A stretch of 58,278 bases of DNA from JAWWBN01 sp033720955 (GTDB taxonomy: Bacteria; Acidobacteriota; Thermoanaerobaculia; Multivoradales; JAHEKO01), in the NCBI GenBank assembly GCA_033720955.1, contig JAWWBN010000001.1, positions 1 through 58,278 of the forward strand, written 5' to 3'. Under the pieces are notes generated by a model. That model was not told where the DNA came from and searched no databases. It worked only from the letters and a program-made list of their open reading frames with translations. Shown in pieces: positions 55,959 through 58,278 of this stretch (the first letter of the stretch is position 1; every line of letters starts with the position of its first letter). The translations under genes and the position numbers were made by a program.

Positions 55959-56497
55959 GCCGCCGCGTCGTCGCCTCGATCGAGGGGGAGCTCCGGCGCT
56001 ACAAGGGGCTCGCGGAGGGGGCGGTGGAGCAGATCGACGACGTCGCGCTGGCGGTGCCGCGGCCGGGAGGCGGCAACGCGATCGCCGTGGTGCTCCAGCA
56101 TCTGGCCGGCAACCTGGCCTCCCGTTTCACCGACTTCCTCACCACCGATGGCGAGAAGCCGTGGCGCCGCCGCGACGAGGAGTTCGCGCCGGGGCTCCTG
56201 ACGCGCGACGAGCTGCTCGAGCGCTGGGAGCGCGGCTGGGGGCTGCTCTTCGGCGCCCTCGCCGAGCTGACCGACGACGACCTCGACCGCGAGGTGCGCA
56301 TCCGCGGCGTGGCCCTCTCCGTCGCCGAGGCGCTGCACCGAGCCCTGGCCCACGTCGCCTACCACGTGGGCCAGATCGTCCAGTCCGCGAGGGAGGCGGC
56401 GGGGGATGGCTGGCGCTTCCTGAGCATCCCGCCGGGCGGGACCGAGGAGTACAACCGCAACCCGACCCGGGAGAAGGCGCCGGGGCCGAAGGAATGA
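55955..56497 (+). CDS. DinB-like DUF1572-family protein
   Basis: The 180-residue predicted four-helix protein starts at a GTG that overlaps the lpdA stop by 4 bases (GTGA). The features SIEGELRRYKGLAEGAVEQI, AIAVVLQHLAGNLASRFTDFL and ALAHVAYHVGQIVQSAREAAG supply the DinB-type His residues (HL and HVAYHVGQ) that bind a metal. Proteins of this group may be thiol-dependent metalloenzymes, but the function is unknown. Its coupling to PDH genes may reflect operon packing rather than shared function. Confidence 0.85.
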   Translation: MSRRVVASIEGELRRYKGLAEGAVEQIDDVALAVPRPGGGNAIAVVLQHLAGNLASRFTDFLTTDGEKPWRRRDEEFAPGLLTRDELLERWERGWGLLFGALAELTDDDLDREVRIRGVALSVAEALHRALAHVAYHVGQIVQSAREAAGDGWRFLSIPPGGTEEYNRNPTREKAPGPKE

Positions 56498-57012
56498 CCC
56501 CCGAAGTCGTCTGCCCCGGCTGCGGGCTCGGCCGGCCGAAGAGCGACACGGCGGTGTACGACGGCTACTTCCACACCAGCCCGGAGTGCTGGTCGGTCTT
56601 CGAGACGGTCATCGGCAGGGAGTTCCAGAACGGGGTTCTCTTCGGCGCCGTGCATCAGCTCACCGTGGACGCCTACGCGGTGCAGCACGCCGGCGGGCCG
56701 CATCCCGACAAGTCGGTGGGGGTGCACCTCTCCGGCCTCCACCTGGCTCTGGTGCAGGGGATCGCGCCGGTGAAGGTGGCGCCGCTGATCCAGCGGATCG
56801 CGTCGCGCAAGCCCCGGTGGCCCCACTTCGAGCCGCCGGAGGACCGGGGTCGGCTCACCGTCCTCGTCGTCGCCCAGACCGCCGACCCGGCTCGACACGC
56901 GGAGCGGGCGAAGGCGTGGGCGGCGGCGGTGTGGGCCGCCTGGGCGCCCGTCCACGCCGACGTCGCCGCCTTCGTCGAGCGCCATCTGGAGCGGAGGCTG
57001 TCGCCGGCGTGA
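56494..57012 (+). CDS. DUF5946-like protein
   Basis: The 172-residue product starts at an ATG overlapping the previous stop (ATGA). It has an N-terminal CPGCG, then YDGYFHTSPECWSVFETVIGREF, HQLTVDAYAVQHAGGPHPDKSVGVHLSGLHLALVQGI and an Ala-rich C-terminal helix. The pattern CxxCG ... SPECW ... VDAYxxQHxG matches the DUF5946 group as I remember it. Four or more conserved Cys/His suggest a metal site. The biological role is unknown. Confidence 0.8.
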   Translation: MTPEVVCPGCGLGRPKSDTAVYDGYFHTSPECWSVFETVIGREFQNGVLFGAVHQLTVDAYAVQHAGGPHPDKSVGVHLSGLHLALVQGIAPVKVAPLIQRIASRKPRWPHFEPPEDRGRLTVLVVAQTADPARHAERAKAWAAAVWAAWAPVHADVAAFVERHLERRLSPA

Positions 57013-57740
57013 GCGTCTCGGAGCGGGCCTGGGTCGGTCCGGACGTGCGCCTGGGCGAGGGCGTCGTGGTCCATCCCTTCGCCTACCTGGAGGGCCACAC
57101 CACCGTCGGCGACCGCTCGGAGATCTTCCCCCACGCCGTGGTGGGCACCCCGCCCCACGACGTCTCCTACCGCGGCACCCCCACGCGGGTGGAGATCGGC
57201 GCCGATTGCGTGATTCGCGAGGGAGTCACCATCCACCGCGCCAGCGAGAAGGAGGAGGGGGTGACCCGGGTGGGCTCCGGCTGCTTCCTCATGGCCGGCT
57301 CGCACGTGGGCCACGACGCCCGGGTGGGCGAGGGCGTGATCCTCACCATCTACGCCGTGCTGGGGGGGCACGTGCGGGTGGGCGAGAGGGCGATCCTCTC
57401 CTCGCACTGCGCGGTGCACCAGTTCTGCCGCGTGGGCGAGCTGGCGATGGTCGGCGGCGGCGCCATGGTGGTCAAGGACGTGCCGCCCTTCTGTGTCGCC
57501 CAGGGGGACCGGGCGCGGCTGGTGGGTCTGAACGAGGTCGGTCTGGAGCGGGCCGGCAAGCCGAGGGAGACCATCCTGGCGCTGCGACGGACCTACCGGA
57601 CGATCTTCCGGTCGAAGCTGGTGCGGGCCGAAGCCCTCGAGCGAGCGCGGGGCGAGGGCGGCGGGGTGGAGGAGGTCGAGCGCTTCCTGGGCTTCATCGA
57701 GGGCTCCAGACGGGGGGTCTGTGGGCATGGGCGGGGGTAG
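57009..57740 (+). CDS. lpxA: UDP-N-acetylglucosamine O-acyltransferase LpxA
   Basis: The 243-residue protein is a left-handed parallel beta-helix with hexapeptide repeats, catalysing the first step of lipid A synthesis. Motifs include GTPPHDVSYRGTPTRVEIG, CVIREGVTIHRAS, FLMAGSHVGHDARVG (His102 aligns with catalytic His125 of E. coli, His99 with His122) and AVHQFCRVGELAMVGGGAMVVKDVPPFC. A C-terminal helical part follows. It begins at GTG 57009, overlapping the DUF5946 stop (GTGA). The usual neighbours lpxD, fabZ and lpxB are not here. Its presence argues for an LPS-type outer membrane. Confidence 0.93.
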   Translation: MSVSERAWVGPDVRLGEGVVVHPFAYLEGHTTVGDRSEIFPHAVVGTPPHDVSYRGTPTRVEIGADCVIREGVTIHRASEKEEGVTRVGSGCFLMAGSHVGHDARVGEGVILTIYAVLGGHVRVGERAILSSHCAVHQFCRVGELAMVGGGAMVVKDVPPFCVAQGDRARLVGLNEVGLERAGKPRETILALRRTYRTIFRSKLVRAEALERARGEGGGVEEVERFLGFIEGSRRGVCGHGRG

Positions 57741-57768
57741 GGTGGGGGTCGGCGGGGACGGCTGAGCG

Positions 57769-58248
57769 ATGCCCTGGGAATCGCCGCCCGGGGGAAGCCG
57801 ACTGCAGGCGAAGCTCGCGACGGTGAATCGCGCGCGGGCGTCGGGCGGGTGGTCGGAGGAGGCGCGAGAGGCCGAGCGGGAGATCGAGCGCGAGCATGGC
57901 GCTTCCCGCCGGCTGGCGGCGTACGGCACCCTTCAGCCGGGAGCTCCCAACCACCACCTCGTGGCCGATCTCGGGGGGAGCTGGCTCCAGGGCCGGGTCC
58001 GCGGCCGGCTGCGGCACGAGGGTTGGGGCGTCCTCCACGGCTACCCCGCCCTCGAGGTGGATCCCCGGGCCGACGAGGTGTCGGTCGTGGTGCTGGTCTC
58101 CGACCGCCTGCCGGCGGCCTGGAAGCGTCTCGACCGGTTCGAGGGCCCGGGCTACCTGCGAGTGCTGGTCCCCGTGGTCCTCGCGGACGGAGCGGTGCGG
58201 GTGGCCAACCTCTACGCGGCCCGCGGCCCGGGAGCCCACGCCCTCTGA
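57769..58248 (+). CDS. Gamma-glutamylcyclotransferase (AIG2/GGCT) fold protein
   Basis: The 159-residue product has the GGCT-fold entry LAAYGTLQPGAPNHHLV, then GGSWLQGRVRGRLR, GYPALEVDP and LDRFEGPGYLRVLVPV with the conserved Glu that acts as acid/base in this fold. Members cyclise gamma-glutamyl groups or act on other gamma-glutamylamines; the substrate is unknown. About 45 N-terminal residues, charged and probably helical, precede the domain, so a downstream start is possible. It lies 28 bases after lpxA. Confidence 0.82.
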   Translation: MPWESPPGGSRLQAKLATVNRARASGGWSEEAREAEREIEREHGASRRLAAYGTLQPGAPNHHLVADLGGSWLQGRVRGRLRHEGWGVLHGYPALEVDPRADEVSVVVLVSDRLPAAWKRLDRFEGPGYLRVLVPVVLADGAVRVANLYAARGPGAHAL

Positions 58249-58278
58249 GAGCGGCGGCTCGCCCCCGGGTACCGGGGC

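Overview
This is a GC-rich (roughly 70% G+C by eye), densely coded bacterial chromosome segment. It carries no insertion sequences, phage genes, CRISPR arrays or rRNA that I could recognise. LpxA, several lipoprotein signal peptides and a fragment that looks like the C-terminus of a TonB-dependent receptor indicate a Gram-negative (diderm) organism. The gene style (rrf2-sufBCDSU, homodimeric AceE with a lipoyl-bearing E3, DUF2891, large M14 peptidases, a lamin-tail nuclease) suggests a member of the Acidobacteriota, possibly Thermoanaerobaculia. That placement is an inference from gene content, not a phylogenetic result.

Layout. 1-2764: 3' part of a secreted lamin-tail/endonuclease protein, cut by the window edge. 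2987-6254: an AmrS-type radical SAM enzyme and a molybdopterin oxidoreductase. 6390-8168 (minus): a CPBP membrane protease, a remnant of a TonB-receptor C-terminus, and a nucleotidyltransferase overlapping a small partner gene. 8308-14466: an apparent amino-sugar locus in which a SIS deaminase/isomerase is divergent from a ROK kinase, a GH2 exo-glucosaminidase-like lipoprotein and a FucP/NagP-like transporter. 14544-19394: glutamate dehydrogenase plus an unassigned Rossmann protein, divergent from ATP-dependent PEP carboxykinase. 19453-23039: dodecin, a PAS-GGDEF-EAL protein and a SMUG1-type uracil-DNA glycosylase. 23162-28073: acetyl-CoA synthetase, small membrane and lipoprotein genes, and a gamma-glutamyltransferase-like protein. 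28119-34098: a complete suf Fe-S operon with a recognisable promoter and operator. 34164-46509: mostly exported proteins, namely an M3 peptidase, an alkaline-phosphatase-superfamily hydrolase, a metallophosphoesterase, a coiled-coil lipoprotein, DUF2891, an M14 peptidase, a DUF3108-like protein and a sialidase-fold lipoprotein. 46537-49882: tRNA-Val directly followed by valS. 50073-57740: the pyruvate dehydrogenase operon, running by 4-base overlaps into DinB-like, DUF5946 and lpxA genes. 57769-58248: a gamma-glutamylcyclotransferase-fold protein.

How the genes fit together. Central carbon metabolism is prominent (PDH complex, Acs, PckA, Gdh), consistent with growth on amino acids and acetate with gluconeogenesis, supported by many secreted peptidases. 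The amino-sugar locus would release glucosamine outside the inner membrane, import it, phosphorylate it and deaminate it to fructose-6-phosphate. The suf operon would supply Fe-S clusters and is probably autoregulated by its Rrf2 protein through an IscR-like operator at the transcription start.

The observations most worth following are the IscR-type operator on the suf promoter, tRNA-Val(UAC) 26 bases upstream of valS, the amino-sugar cassette, the nucleotidyltransferase with its overlapping 69-residue partner, an orphan intrinsic terminator at 38552-38592, and the recurring TAGnnT -10-like boxes, two of which would give leaderless mRNAs. I did not find one wholly new multi-gene system that I could defend.
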